Assembly: GCF_003353175.1 (NCBI RefSeq)
Contig: NZ_QHKS01000002.1
Coordinates: 356,863-420,862 of the forward strand
Length of the DNA: 64,000 nucleotides
Source: Paraburkholderia lacunae
Lineage (GTDB): Bacteria; Pseudomonadota; Gammaproteobacteria; Burkholderiales; Burkholderiaceae
Direction of reading: 5' to 3'
Part shown: in pieces, positions 31,031 through 40,804 of the stretch
How the letters are laid out: each line of letters begins with the position of its first letter
Numbering within the stretch: the first letter of the stretch is position 1
Made by a program: the position numbers and the translations under genes
The notes under the pieces: generated by a model
What the model saw: only the letters and a program-made list of their open reading frames with translations
The model's database searches: none
What the model was told of the DNA's origin: nothing

Positions 31031-34000
31031 ATGCGTATCGCCAAGCGGAAGCAATTCGATCCTGATTGGATGAGGTTCTATCAGCGTCTGCTGCTGTACG
31101 GCGGCGGTGCGGTACTGTCCATCTTCATGTTGGCATGCGCAACCGCGGTGTGCTGGCTGGAAGTGAGCGACTACAACGCCCGGATGCACGCCGCTTTCCT
31201 GACAGAGAAATCACGCTTGCTGGTCAGCATGGCAGAGAGCACTGCCGTGCTCAAGCGGCTCGCCGCCTATGCGGAAGGGGTCTGGGATCCGCATGGAACG
31301 CCTTCGCCCGGGTTGGCCGAGGGATTCCAGAAAAATCACGGCTTTGTCCTCGTCCAACAGAATGATTCCCGACGCCTGTACGTGGCCAAAGCCGCGGTTG
31401 GCGACTGGGATAACGAGGGTCGATTCTTGCCGATACTGGCCATGAACGAGCGGATGCTTGACTCTAACGCTGCGTCGACATGGTCAACCTTCGGCATTGC
31501 TCAAACCTATTTTGTCAGTGCGCACGCAGAATATGTCGCAGCCTTTCTGCGATCGCCTCTTGGCATCGCCGTGCCACGTTCCCGGCTCGATCAAATACAC
31601 TCGGCCTTGCGCGACGAATGGCCGGATGTTGTTGCGCTCGTCCGCAATGCCGAAGCCCGACAAACGCTTTCCTCGCGTGACATTTACTGGTTGCCACCGC
31701 GCTTCGATCCTCTAACCGGGGGTCTGGTGCTCCGGACCGCGACCTGGGTGTTCGATCGCGAGGGTGGGCCAATCGGCATGATTGTCTACACCATCCGCCC
31801 AGGCAGATTTCTCAACAATATGGACAACGGTGCCGATGGTGGGGCGTTTGCGGTCGTCGACGATGCGGGCCACGTGCTGCTTACCCCGACGGGGGAACAC
31901 AGCAATCTTCTTGATGCGGCCGCCGCCCTGAGAAATCCCGTTAAATCGACGGCGAGCCCGGCGCCGAGTCGTGGACTTTTCACGATCGACGAGCGCATTC
32001 CCGGAACGGATTGGTCCCTGATCTATGTCTATACGGCACGGACCATTTTGAGCGGGCTGAAGCTGCGCTTCCTGACGATCGGCGCGCTAACGTTGTGCGG
32101 CTGGGCGCTCCTCCTTGCAGGTATCGCTATTTTCAATCGGAAGATTCTCGCGCCGTCCTATTTGCGTGCGGTGCGGCTCAAAGAAAGCGAAAAGCTCAAC
32201 AAGACGTTGATCCGAACGGCACCCATCGGTTTGATCCTGCTGGATGAGGCGGGAGGGAACACGCTGGTGCGCAACGAAGCAATGGCTCGCTTCGAGGAGG
32301 CTGCCGATGGTGCGCCGTTAGGTCGCCAGATATGGGCAGCGTATCGGCGGTTTCAGGACGCCGCCGGGGTGCGCAGGCGAGCTGTGCTCGAGCACGAGAT
32401 GACCTTCGCCTCCGCTGGGACAGGCTCGGTCCATCTGCTCCTCAATGTCGTTAGCGTCAAATATCGGGGAGTCAGTACGTTGCTCAGTACGGTCGTCGAC
32501 ATCACCGCTCGCAACTTGACGGAGCAAAAGCTCGAGGAGGCTCGACGCGCGGCCGATCAGGCAAACGCGGCCAAGTCCGTATTTCTCGCGACAATGAGTC
32601 ATGAAATCCGGACGCCGCTCAATGCCGTGATCGGTAACCTCGAACTGATGAAGCGGTCTTCGCTTGCCGAGGTTCAGCGCCGCCGGCTGGATATCGTCGA
32701 TTCATCATCCGATGCGTTGCTTCGCATCATCAACGACGTTCTGGATCTGTCCAAGGTGGAAGCCGGGCAGTTGACGATCGAGTCAATTCCATTCGACTAC
32801 GCGTCGCTGCTTCACGAGATAGCTGAATCTTTCCGCCCATTGACGGCAGCAAAGAACCTCGAGCTGCAATGTCGCGTTTCGCAAGAGCTGCGTGGCCGTT
32901 ACCTCGGAGATCCAGTAAGGGTCAGGCAGATCGTCTCGAACCTGCTCAGCAATGCGATCAAGTTTACCGAACACGGCGAGATAACGGTCGAGGCCCGTAA
33001 AACGGGCGTGGAAGGCGCTGAGCATATCGATATCCGCGTTATCGATACGGGGATCGGGATTGCCGAATCGGCGCTCACGCACATATTCGATCTTTACAGG
33101 CAAGCTGATGTTTCGATTCATCGTCGATTCGGTGGTACCGGGCTCGGCCTGCCGCTGTGCCGGCGCCTCGCTCAAGCGATGAACGGAAGCATATCGGCCG
33201 AGAGCGCGGTGGGGCGAGGCAGTGCATTCACGGTGACGTTGCCGTTGCGGGTTCCGAGCGGCGCGGCCGAGATCGAGAGCGCGAACTCGCTGGAAATTGT
33301 CCCGACGAAACCCGACGCCGCCGCATTGCGCGATGACGAGCCGCTTCGAGTGCTGGTGGCCGAAGATCATCCCGCCACCCGAATCTTATTGGTGGATCAA
33401 CTTGACGAACTGGGGATGCGCGCAACTGTCGTCGAAAGTGGCGAAAGGGCGCTCAGTGCGCTTAAGCAGGGAAATTACGACCTCGTTTTGACAGATCTCG
33501 GCATGCCGTCAATGGACGGCTATACGCTGGCAGGCGCCGTGCACGAGCACGATTCAACGCTGCCTGTGGTTGCAATGACAGCCCACATCGCGCCTGAGGA
33601 AGAGCGGCGATCAAAGAGCGCGGGAATCAGCGCGCTCCTCGCCAAACCATTGACGCTTGCCGTGTTGGATCGCGCGCTGCGCGCCCACGCGAGGGGTGCC
33701 GTTCGTTCGAGTTGCGGAGCGCTGGCTGCGAGTTCCGTAAAGACTCTTCCGGATGGCGTCAGAACTGCGATGCAAGAGGCGACTCGGGCGTCCCTCGAAT
33801 CGATTGAAACTGCGTTATCGAGCAACGATGCGCAAGCGCTGGTACGCGAACTTCACTCGCTAAGGGGCGGATTCATGTCGGTCGGGAATCGGGTCCTGGC
33901 TGAACTTCTCGGTGGCCTGGAGCAGATGGTGCGCGACGAAGGGGCGGCTACGCTTGCCGAACTCTGGCCAGCGTTACGCGCTGAGGTGCAAGGCGCGCTG

Positions 34001-34042
34001 GTTGCTTTCGAAGCATCTGCCCAGGAGCGGTCCTCGTCCTGA
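31031..34042 (+). CDS. RcsC-like hybrid sensor histidine kinase
   Basis: A 1003-residue inner-membrane kinase. TM1 is near residues 20-42, a periplasmic sensor follows to about 340, and TM2 is near 345-372. A PAS-like region spans about 385-500. HisKA has the phospho-His in FLATMSHEIRTPLNAVIG (about residue 525). HATPase motifs are NLLSNAIKFTEHGE, DTGIGI and GGTGLGLPLC. The receiver (about 770-885) has Asp near 820 in LTDLGMPSMDG. A C-terminal Hpt has His near 940 in ELHSLRGGF. All relay steps are in one protein. It lies beside RR1 and RR2. Confidence 0.92.
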   Translation: MRIAKRKQFDPDWMRFYQRLLLYGGGAVLSIFMLACATAVCWLEVSDYNARMHAAFLTEKSRLLVSMAESTAVLKRLAAYAEGVWDPHGTPSPGLAEGFQKNHGFVLVQQNDSRRLYVAKAAVGDWDNEGRFLPILAMNERMLDSNAASTWSTFGIAQTYFVSAHAEYVAAFLRSPLGIAVPRSRLDQIHSALRDEWPDVVALVRNAEARQTLSSRDIYWLPPRFDPLTGGLVLRTATWVFDREGGPIGMIVYTIRPGRFLNNMDNGADGGAFAVVDDAGHVLLTPTGEHSNLLDAAAALRNPVKSTASPAPSRGLFTIDERIPGTDWSLIYVYTARTILSGLKLRFLTIGALTLCGWALLLAGIAIFNRKILAPSYLRAVRLKESEKLNKTLIRTAPIGLILLDEAGGNTLVRNEAMARFEEAADGAPLGRQIWAAYRRFQDAAGVRRRAVLEHEMTFASAGTGSVHLLLNVVSVKYRGVSTLLSTVVDITARNLTEQKLEEARRAADQANAAKSVFLATMSHEIRTPLNAVIGNLELMKRSSLAEVQRRRLDIVDSSSDALLRIINDVLDLSKVEAGQLTIESIPFDYASLLHEIAESFRPLTAAKNLELQCRVSQELRGRYLGDPVRVRQIVSNLLSNAIKFTEHGEITVEARKTGVEGAEHIDIRVIDTGIGIAESALTHIFDLYRQADVSIHRRFGGTGLGLPLCRRLAQAMNGSISAESAVGRGSAFTVTLPLRVPSGAAEIESANSLEIVPTKPDAAALRDDEPLRVLVAEDHPATRILLVDQLDELGMRATVVESGERALSALKQGNYDLVLTDLGMPSMDGYTLAGAVHEHDSTLPVVAMTAHIAPEEERRSKSAGISALLAKPLTLAVLDRALRAHARGAVRSSCGALAASSVKTLPDGVRTAMQEATRASLESIETALSSNDAQALVRELHSLRGGFMSVGNRVLAELLGGLEQMVRDEGAATLAELWPALRAEVQGALVAFEASAQERSSS

Positions 34043-34290
34043 TCCGATCCAACTGGAAGGCGCGATCGACGTCGCGAAGCTCGGGGCATGCATCGATCGC
34101 GCTGACCCGGACCGTATGCTTAGGTCAGCGCGCTCCCCCTGCCAACCATCTGACGTTCGTCGTTGCTAGATAAGTAGCCGTTTGCAAGCAGGAGCCGCAG
34201 TTTGACCGAGCGCCAGTTTCAGCACGAGGCCTGCCGCCGGCGCTGTCCGACTGTAATTTGACGTAGCGCAAACGCATGCGTCATCCACCA

Positions 34291-34317
34291 TAAAGTTTTT
34301 GGCAATCCCTCCGTTGT
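34291..34317 (+). promoter_or_regulatory. Possible sigma-28 (FliA) promoter of the chemoreceptor gene
   Basis: TAAAGTTT (34291-34298) equals the FliA -35 consensus. After 11 bases comes TCCGTTGT, a poor (4/8) match to GCCGATAA. It is 134 bp before the start at 34452. The 34043-34451 gap shows no gene. Confidence 0.3.
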
Positions 34318-34451
34318 CCATTTATGTGGCGTCCGCTTAAATTTTGGACAAAACGGTTGCGGACCTGGCCGGATGGGCTTGGGCGCAGCACGCGTGGCCG
34401 AGGCTATTTTTCCGGACCTTCGGCCGGGCAGCACAACGGAGGCAAGTCCCA

Positions 34452-36092
34452 ATGCTGAAAAAACTGTCGATTCGCACCTGCCTCACCGCGATGGTGGTGT
34501 TCTTTTTTGTCGTGCTGCTAGCCGGCGCTGCCGCCGGCCTGCTGTCATTGCGCTCGAGCAACGCGTCGCTGCAGCAGATGTACACCGTGGACACGCCGGC
34601 AGTCGCCGACCTGGAAGGCAGCGCCGGACAACTGCTTCGGCTGCGCCTGGCACTGGCGACGTACGCGTCGCTGATCGATCTGAACGATCAGGACGGCGCG
34701 AACGCGGTGCTCGGGCGCTTCGATCAGTATCAGAAAGTATCCGACGAACGGCTCGCTCACTATATGAGCCGCGCGACCATGGGCGCCGATGAGCAACGTC
34801 TCATCAAGGACATGCAGGACAAGCGCGATACGTTCTTGCGCGAAGGCGTCGAACCGGCGTTGGCCGCGTTGAAGTCCGGCGACAGGACCTCGTTCCAGCA
34901 ATTGCAGGCGCACAAGCTGTCGTCGCTCTACACCGCGTACGAGAAGGCGATGCTCGCGCTCGAACAATTGCAGCTCGATCATGGCGCGCAGCGCTATCAG
35001 GATGCACAGGACCTGTTCTACGCGATCTGTATCGTGGTGGCGGTCGGTATGGTGGTGTCGCTGCTGGGTTCGTGGATCGGCCGTACGGTGCTCGTGCGTG
35101 CGATTGTCAGTCCTGTCGACGCGACCATTGCGCAGTTTCAGCGGATCGCTAACGGTGACCTGACCAGCAAGATCGTAGTGACCAGCGACAACGAAATGGG
35201 GCGGCTGGCCGCGGCATTGAGCAAGATGCAGGACTCGTTGATCGCCACGGTGAGCACCGTGCGTCAGGGCACTGAATCCATCGATACGGGCGTGAGCGAG
35301 ATTGCCGCGGGCAATGCCGATCTGTCGCAGCGTACCGAGGAACAAGCTGCATCGCTCGAGGAAACGGCGGCCAGCATCGAACAACTGACCTCGACAGTCA
35401 AGCAGACCGCCGACAATGCGAAGCAGGCGAGCGGACTCGCGCAAGGCGCGTCGAGCCTGGCCGCGCAGGGTGGCGACCTCACGGAGCAGGTGGTGGACAC
35501 GATGCATGGCATCGTCGACGACTCGCGGCGGATTGCCGACATCATTGGCGTGATCGAGGGGATTGCTTTCCAGACCAACATTCTGGCGCTGAACGCGGCG
35601 GTTGAGGCTGCGCGTGCGGGCGAGCAGGGCCGTGGATTTGCAGTGGTGGCGAGTGAAGTGCGGTCGTTGGCGCAGCGTAGCGCGGGGGCCGCGAAAGAGA
35701 TCAAGGCGTTGATCGATGCATCGACCGCGCGGGTGCAGGCTGGTTCGCAACTGGTCGAGCGGTCGGGGTCGACGATGACCGAGATTGTTGACGCGATTGC
35801 TCGCGTGAGTTCGATCATGAGTGAGATTGCCGCTGCCGCGATTGAGCAGAGTACCGGGATCGATCAGGTGAATCTCGCTGTCGCGCAGATGGACGAGGTG
35901 ACGCAACAGAATGCAGCGCTCGTCGAGCAGGCCGCGGCGGCGGCTGGTTCGCTCGAGGAGCAGGCGCGGAGGCTGACTTCGGCGGTGGCTGTCTTTCAGA
36001 CGGGGCGTGGCTCAGCTTCTTCTTTCGCCGGTCGGCGCGGTGGTGCGCAAGCGCCGGGGTTCGTTGGGACTGAGGAGGTTATTGCGGTTTGA
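34452..36092 (+). CDS. Methyl-accepting chemotaxis protein
   Basis: A 546-residue chemoreceptor. TM1 is near residues 11-31 and a four-helix-bundle (Tar-like) periplasmic domain lies at 35-185. TM2 is near 188-212 and HAMP at about 212-265. The signalling hairpin contains [20 protein letters not shown] and [18 protein letters not shown]. Adaptation-region repeats such as [19 protein letters not shown] are present. The C-terminus ends TEEVIAV and has no CheR-tethering pentapeptide. GGAGG lies 9 bp before the ATG. Ligand unknown. Confidence 0.93.
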   Translation: MLKKLSIRTCLTAMVVFFFVVLLAGAAAGLLSLRSSNASLQQMYTVDTPAVADLEGSAGQLLRLRLALATYASLIDLNDQDGANAVLGRFDQYQKVSDERLAHYMSRATMGADEQRLIKDMQDKRDTFLREGVEPALAALKSGDRTSFQQLQAHKLSSLYTAYEKAMLALEQLQLDHGAQRYQDAQDLFYAICIVVAVGMVVSLLGSWIGRTVLVRAIVSPVDATIAQFQRIANGDLTSKIVVTSDNEMGRLAAALSKMQDSLIATVSTVRQGTESIDTGVSEIAAGNADLSQRTEEQAASLEETAASIEQLTSTVKQTADNAKQASGLAQGASSLAAQGGDLTEQVVDTMHGIVDDSRRIADIIGVIEGIAFQTNILALNAAVEAARAGEQGRGFAVVASEVRSLAQRSAGAAKEIKALIDASTARVQAGSQLVERSGSTMTEIVDAIARVSSIMSEIAAAAIEQSTGIDQVNLAVAQMDEVTQQNAALVEQAAAAAGSLEEQARRLTSAVAVFQTGRGSASSFAGRRGGAQAPGFVGTEEVIAV

Positions 36093-36129
36093 GTCGCGTT
36101 TCATTGCATGCGCGACGCGGCTGGTTGCA

Positions 36130-36939
36130 TCACTGCATGGCGGCATAATATTTAGCCAAACCGTCAATTTCATCAGGTGTCATCTGCCGGACCGCATTCC
36201 GCATCTGCTCGTTTATATCGTTATGCCGAGCACCGGAAGCAAACGCCCGCATCTGCGCAGCAAGATAAACGGAAGACTGCCCGCCGAGCCAGGGCGCCGC
36301 ACCCTTGCGATCCAACTGTCCATGGCAAGCGGCACAAGGCGCAATATTGCGCAGCGGATCACCTTGCATCGCCAGCTTCACGGCATTCGCATCGGGCATG
36401 GCGCCGGAAGGCAAAACCTCAGCCGCCCCAGTTCGCGGCAGCGAAGCATAATAGGCCGCCAGATCATGCAGATCCTGATTGCTGCGCGCAGCAATGATCG
36501 GCTGCATGACCGCGTTCTGACGCAAGCCCATCTGATAGTCACGCAACTCTTTATAGACCACGTCGGCATACTGCCCGGCCAAGGCAGGCGCCGTCACCTG
36601 CACCGTGCCCTGTACACCATGACACATGGAGCACTTCTGTGTCGCGATGGTCGCGCCGCGGCCGATAGAGTTCGCGTCGACACGCACGCGCCGCGATGGC
36701 GGCAACACCACCACGTCGCTCGGCGCGGTTCCGGCGATGTTGCTGCCTCCATACCAGCTCGATGGGACACCGGCGGCGCTGCAAATAGTCGCCCACAGGC
36801 CGCGTCCGCTGAAGGCACTGTTCGCCGAAGGCAACCAGACAAACCCGATCAGAACCGCCACAACGGCAATCGCGACCGTACCGCCCAGGCTCAACGTGAA
36901 CCACGGGTTACGCAAGCTGAAGACGCGGTCCTCATTCAT
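36130..36939 (-). CDS. Membrane-anchored dihaem cytochrome c
   Basis: A 269-residue protein with an N-terminal transmembrane anchor (LGGTVAIAVVAVLIGFVW, about residues 18-35). Two CXXCH haem sites follow, CSMCH and CAACH. Class I c-type domains are suggested by DLHDLAAYYASLPR and EIDGLAKYYAAM. It overlaps the stop of oxidase subunit I by 4 bp (ATGA) and so belongs to the oxidase operon, probably as electron donor to the CuA site. Confidence 0.88.
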   Translation of the reverse strand: MNEDRVFSLRNPWFTLSLGGTVAIAVVAVLIGFVWLPSANSAFSGRGLWATICSAAGVPSSWYGGSNIAGTAPSDVVVLPPSRRVRVDANSIGRGATIATQKCSMCHGVQGTVQVTAPALAGQYADVVYKELRDYQMGLRQNAVMQPIIAARSNQDLHDLAAYYASLPRTGAAEVLPSGAMPDANAVKLAMQGDPLRNIAPCAACHGQLDRKGAAPWLGGQSSVYLAAQMRAFASGARHNDINEQMRNAVRQMTPDEIDGLAKYYAAMQ

Positions 36940-38561
36940 CGCTGTGCTCCGACGACCACTGCCGGCACCGACGTCTGCGGCAGTTTGAGCAGCTGAACAA
37001 TCGGCACACTGTAGTTGACCACAGTCAGTCCGATCATCAACGCCACCCACAAGCCGAAACTATTGAGCGCGGCCGGCACGCGTTCCACCGGCTGTGCGGC
37101 GCTGGCGAAGCGGAAGCTCTGCTGCTGCTCCGCCGGCCCGAATTGCGATTTCGCCAGGATGTAGATGAACAGCACGCCTGACACGGCGAGGATCAGCCCG
37201 CCCACCGCCGACATCCCGACCCAGAGCGCCTGCGATTCGATGCCCGGCGCGTTGTAGTCGTAATACGCCATGCGGCGTGGCGCACCCAGCAAGCCTACGT
37301 AATGCCACGGCAGCGTCACCACCATCATGCCAATGAACCACAGCCACAGTTGCGTGCGAATCAACCGCACCGAGCCGATCGCGCGGCCGGTCAACTGTGG
37401 CCACAGTTCATAAGCGATCGCGAAGTACATGATGACGATCGCGCCACCGAAAATCAGATGGAAGTGCCCGGTCACCCACTGCGTGTTGTGCACCGTCGAG
37501 TTCAACTGGTAGCTCATGTTGATCAGTCCGCCCGCCCCGCCGAGACCCAGCATCACGAATGAAAACGCGACCACCAGCATCATCGGGTTCTGCCACGGCA
37601 ACGCCGTCAGCCAGCCAAACGCACCCTTGCCGCCGCGCAGCCGTCCGGCGATCTCCACCGACGCGCAGATCGTGAACACCGTCAGCAGCGTCGGCACCGA
37701 CACCATGCCGGTAAACACCGCGTGCAGGAACTTGAAGCCCGCGCCGACCTGCGGGTCGACGAACAGATGGTGAATGCCGATCGGCATCGCGAATACGAGA
37801 AACAGGATGAACGACACACGCGCCATCGAGTCGCTATAAAGCCGCCCGCCGATCGCGCGCGGCACCAGGGTGTAGTACGCGATGTAGGCCGGGATCAGCC
37901 AGAAGTAGACGATTGCGTGCAGCGTCCACGAAAACAGCACGCGCGAAAGACCGGCGTCGATCGTGTTGGTCAGACCGAACGCGACCGGCAAGATCTGAAA
38001 CAGAATCTCGAGCGCGGCGCCCACCGCGGTCCAGGCCCACAGATACGCGCCGGCGACGTTGGCGAACATCGCGAGCGGCACGGGCTTGCCGGGATTCGCG
38101 CGTTTCCAGACGCGCAGATTCGCATGCATCAACGCGACCCAGATCCACGAGCCGACCACCACCAGCACCACGCCGAGGTAATAGAACGGGCTGCCGATCA
38201 TCGGCGGATAGAACGTGTACAGCACCGAGGCCTGGCCGAGCGCGACGGGAACCATCGCCATCACCGCGCCGACCGCCAGCATGATGAACGCGGCCCACGC
38301 CCACTTCAGGCCGACGAGCCGCTGCGCGAGCGCCAGTTCGACGATCGCGTAGCCGAAGCCCATCGACACCAAAGTCGGCATCACGTAGGCCATTACCGTG
38401 CCGTGCGCGGTGACCGATCGATAGTAGAGCTCGGGGTCGCCGATCCACGGCAGCAGCGGGCTGCGTACCAGCATCTGCCACGCGCCGAGAAGCAGCGCGA
38501 TCAGAAACGTAATGAAGGCGAGCCAGAAATGCGCGAGAACGAGTCGCTTAGCGTGAAACAC
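36936..38561 (-). CDS. cbaA: B-type (ba3-like) cytochrome c oxidase subunit I
   Basis: A 541-residue haem-copper oxidase subunit with about 13 transmembrane helices. The low-spin haem ligand is in TAHGTVMAYV. The CuB His and cross-linked Tyr are in TLHAIVYFWLIPAY. A His pair is in IGIHHLFVDP and the distal haem ligands are in TGHFHLIFGG. The Tyr placed four residues after the His inside HAIVY, rather than in the A-type EVY motif, points to the B family. It overlaps subunit II by 14 bp. Confidence 0.9.
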   Translation of the reverse strand: MFHAKRLVLAHFWLAFITFLIALLLGAWQMLVRSPLLPWIGDPELYYRSVTAHGTVMAYVMPTLVSMGFGYAIVELALAQRLVGLKWAWAAFIMLAVGAVMAMVPVALGQASVLYTFYPPMIGSPFYYLGVVLVVVGSWIWVALMHANLRVWKRANPGKPVPLAMFANVAGAYLWAWTAVGAALEILFQILPVAFGLTNTIDAGLSRVLFSWTLHAIVYFWLIPAYIAYYTLVPRAIGGRLYSDSMARVSFILFLVFAMPIGIHHLFVDPQVGAGFKFLHAVFTGMVSVPTLLTVFTICASVEIAGRLRGGKGAFGWLTALPWQNPMMLVVAFSFVMLGLGGAGGLINMSYQLNSTVHNTQWVTGHFHLIFGGAIVIMYFAIAYELWPQLTGRAIGSVRLIRTQLWLWFIGMMVVTLPWHYVGLLGAPRRMAYYDYNAPGIESQALWVGMSAVGGLILAVSGVLFIYILAKSQFGPAEQQQSFRFASAAQPVERVPAALNSFGLWVALMIGLTVVNYSVPIVQLLKLPQTSVPAVVVGAQR

Positions 38562-39120
38562 AGCTGAGCCTCCGTGATTGCCGGGCTTGCTCGAAGAAGG
38601 CGGTTTTGTCGATCACCTTCACGTGCGCCCACATCGCCTGGTGGCCGAAGCCGCAGAACTCATGGCACGGCATCAGGTGATCGGCGGGTTTGTCGAAGCG
38701 GGTGTTCAGCGTGGCGACGTAGCCGGGCACAACCATCGTGTTGATGTTGGTGTCGGTGACGAGCAGGCCGTGCACGACGTCCGCGCTGGTCGTGCGGATC
38801 GTGACCGGCGTATCGGCGGGTACCAGCAGACATTGCGGCGTGAACGAATACTGCTGCGCGATGAAACGCACGACCACCGAGCCGTCCGCTTCGACAGCGG
38901 TGCCGAGATTGCCTTCGACGAATTCGCCGGACAGTTGCAGGCGCGAGGGATCGATCGTCTCGACCCGCGACGGCGGCATCATCGCCCAATGCAGCCCGGA
39001 GAACACGACGACGGCCAGCATCAGTACGATCAGCGCGGCGGCGAAAATCGCCCAGCGGCGCTCGGCGCGTAAGGCGACCGCGTGGCCGCTGCCTGGTGGG
39101 TGAGGAGACTCGGTCGACAT
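38548..39120 (-). CDS. cbaB: Cytochrome c oxidase subunit II (CuA)
   Basis: A 190-residue protein with one transmembrane helix (AIFAAALIVLMLAVVVFSG, about residues 25-43) and a cupredoxin domain. The CuA motif is CHEFCGFGHQAM near residue 152, with an upstream His in DVVHGLLVTD. The single helix and short length match ba3-type subunit II. It begins 2 bp after the small subunit gene and overlaps subunit I by 14 bp. Confidence 0.9.
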   Translation of the reverse strand: MSTESPHPPGSGHAVALRAERRWAIFAAALIVLMLAVVVFSGLHWAMMPPSRVETIDPSRLQLSGEFVEGNLGTAVEADGSVVVRFIAQQYSFTPQCLLVPADTPVTIRTTSADVVHGLLVTDTNINTMVVPGYVATLNTRFDKPADHLMPCHEFCGFGHQAMWAHVKVIDKTAFFEQARQSRRLSCVSR

Positions 39121-39122
39121 GA

Positions 39123-39299
39123 TCAGTGAATGACGCCGCGCGGCAGAAAGACAAGAAAGTAGAAGCCGAACCAGATCGCGATGACGATCAGCGTGGCCAC
39201 GCCCGCCACGGCGATCGCGCCATGCGGGCCGGCGGCAACGACGCGGTCCACCTCGTCATCGGTGGGTGGGGCCGGACTGCGGGTGTCGTGCGCTTCCAT
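39123..39299 (-). CDS. cbaD: Small single-helix oxidase subunit (IIa-like)
   Basis: A 58-residue protein starting MEAHDTRSPAPPTDDEVDRV with one C-terminal transmembrane helix (AIAVAGVATLIVIAIWFGFY). GGAGA precedes the ATG at 39299. The order small subunit, II, I equals cbaD-cbaB-cbaA of Thermus ba3 oxidase, where subunit IIa supplies the helix missing from subunit II. Assignment rests on size, topology and position, not on sequence identity. Confidence 0.7.
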   Translation of the reverse strand: MEAHDTRSPAPPTDDEVDRVVAAGPHGAIAVAGVATLIVIAIWFGFYFLVFLPRGVIH

Positions 39300-39433
39300 C
39301 TAAAGAATCTCCAGTGCAGCGGTTCATGCGCAGCGCGGTACCGTGTGACGACAACGCTGAATCAGCCGGGCCGCCACGCAGCGCGCCTCGCAAAACACAG
39401 AGCGAAACGCGCACGCGCAACCGCCCAGCCGCT

Positions 39434-40804
39434 TCAATGCAGCGGCGCCTTACGCAACTCGTTGACCTCGCGGGCCGTCACCGGTTTGCCGTGATTGCCC
39501 CACGCGGTGCGGATATACGTGACGACGGCGGCGGCATCGGTGTCGTTCAGTTCCTGGCCGAACGGCGGCATGCCGTACGGCTCGGGATTGCGCATGGTGC
39601 CGGGCGGGAAGCCGCCGTTCAGCACGATGCGGATCGGGTTGACCGCCGAATCCATTTCGATCGACTGATTGCCGGCGAGCGGCGGGTAATGCTGCAACTG
39701 GCCCTCGCCCTTGGCGCCATGGCACAGCGCGCACTTGTCGGCGTAGAGCTTTTCGCCGAGCGCGAACACGTTGGTGCTGGTCGGCGCGGAGGGGCCGGAT
39801 TTGCGGCCGCGGTCGTTGTCCGGCAGCGTCTTCAGATACGCGGCCATCGCTTTGACGTCCGCGTCCGTCATGTATTGCAGGCTGTGATACGTGACTTCCG
39901 CCATGGGGCCGTACACGGCGCCGCGGTCGGAGATGCCCGCCTGCAGCAGGTCGACGATGTCCTTGATGGTCCAGTCGCCGAGACCGCCGTCCTTGTCGGA
40001 CGTGAGCGAAGGCGCATACCAGTTCTGCACCGGAATCAGACCGCCCGCGAACTGTTCGCTCTGCGACGAGCCGCCGAGCATGTTGATTTTCGTGTGACAC
40101 ATCGTGCAGTGCCCGAGCCCTTCGACCAGATACGCGCCGCGATTCCATTCGACCGACTTCGTCGGATCCGGCTGGAACTCGCCTTCGCGGAAATACAGCG
40201 TGCGCCAGCCGTATAGCAGCTTGCGCTGGTTGAACGGAAAGCGCAGCGTGTGCTTGTGATTCGGCTGGCGCACCGGCGGCACCGTTTTCAGATAGGCGAA
40301 GATCGCATTCGAGTCTTCGCGCGTGACTTTGGTGTATTGCGCGATCGGCATGGCCGGGTAAAGCAGCTTGCCGTCCGGCGTGCGGCCGGTGCGCATCATC
40401 GTGAAGAACGCTTCCTCGCTCCATGTGCCGATGCCGTACTGCGCGTCCGGACTGATGTTCGGCGAATAAAGCGTGCCGAACGGCGTTTCCATCGCGAGCC
40501 CGCCGCCGAACAGCTTGCCGCGCGGCGCGGTATGGCAGGCGACGCAGTCGCCGGCGCGCGCGAGATACTCGCCGCGCTTGACGATGTCGGGGCGGGTGTC
40601 GGATGGGTTGCCGATGGCAGCCGGTGCGGTTTCGGCGGCGCGGGCTTCAGCGATCAGCGGCGCATGCGGCGCGAGCGCAACCACGGCGCTTGCGGCCGCG
40701 ATCATGCTGACGGCCAGCGCGCCGGCCATGAGCGACGCAGCGGCGCGACGGCTTGTCGTCATCGCCCATGAAACGGTGTGAATGGCGCACAGGATCGGCT
40801 TCAT
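39434..40804 (-). CDS. Triple-haem cytochrome c (dehydrogenase cytochrome-subunit type)
   Basis: A 456-residue exported protein with a long signal peptide (hydrophobic core about residues 24-48). Three CXXCH sites are present: CVACH (about 88), CTMCH (about 233) and CALCH (about 359). The sequence KRGEYLARAGDCVACHTAPR is typical of the cytochrome subunits of membrane alcohol and gluconate dehydrogenases. No dehydrogenase gene lies nearby. It overlaps the next upstream dihaem cytochrome gene by 4 bp and lies 134 bp upstream of the small oxidase subunit. Confidence 0.9.
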   Translation of the reverse strand: MKPILCAIHTVSWAMTTSRRAAASLMAGALAVSMIAAASAVVALAPHAPLIAEARAAETAPAAIGNPSDTRPDIVKRGEYLARAGDCVACHTAPRGKLFGGGLAMETPFGTLYSPNISPDAQYGIGTWSEEAFFTMMRTGRTPDGKLLYPAMPIAQYTKVTREDSNAIFAYLKTVPPVRQPNHKHTLRFPFNQRKLLYGWRTLYFREGEFQPDPTKSVEWNRGAYLVEGLGHCTMCHTKINMLGGSSQSEQFAGGLIPVQNWYAPSLTSDKDGGLGDWTIKDIVDLLQAGISDRGAVYGPMAEVTYHSLQYMTDADVKAMAAYLKTLPDNDRGRKSGPSAPTSTNVFALGEKLYADKCALCHGAKGEGQLQHYPPLAGNQSIEMDSAVNPIRIVLNGGFPPGTMRNPEPYGMPPFGQELNDTDAAAVVTYIRTAWGNHGKPVTAREVNELRKAPLH

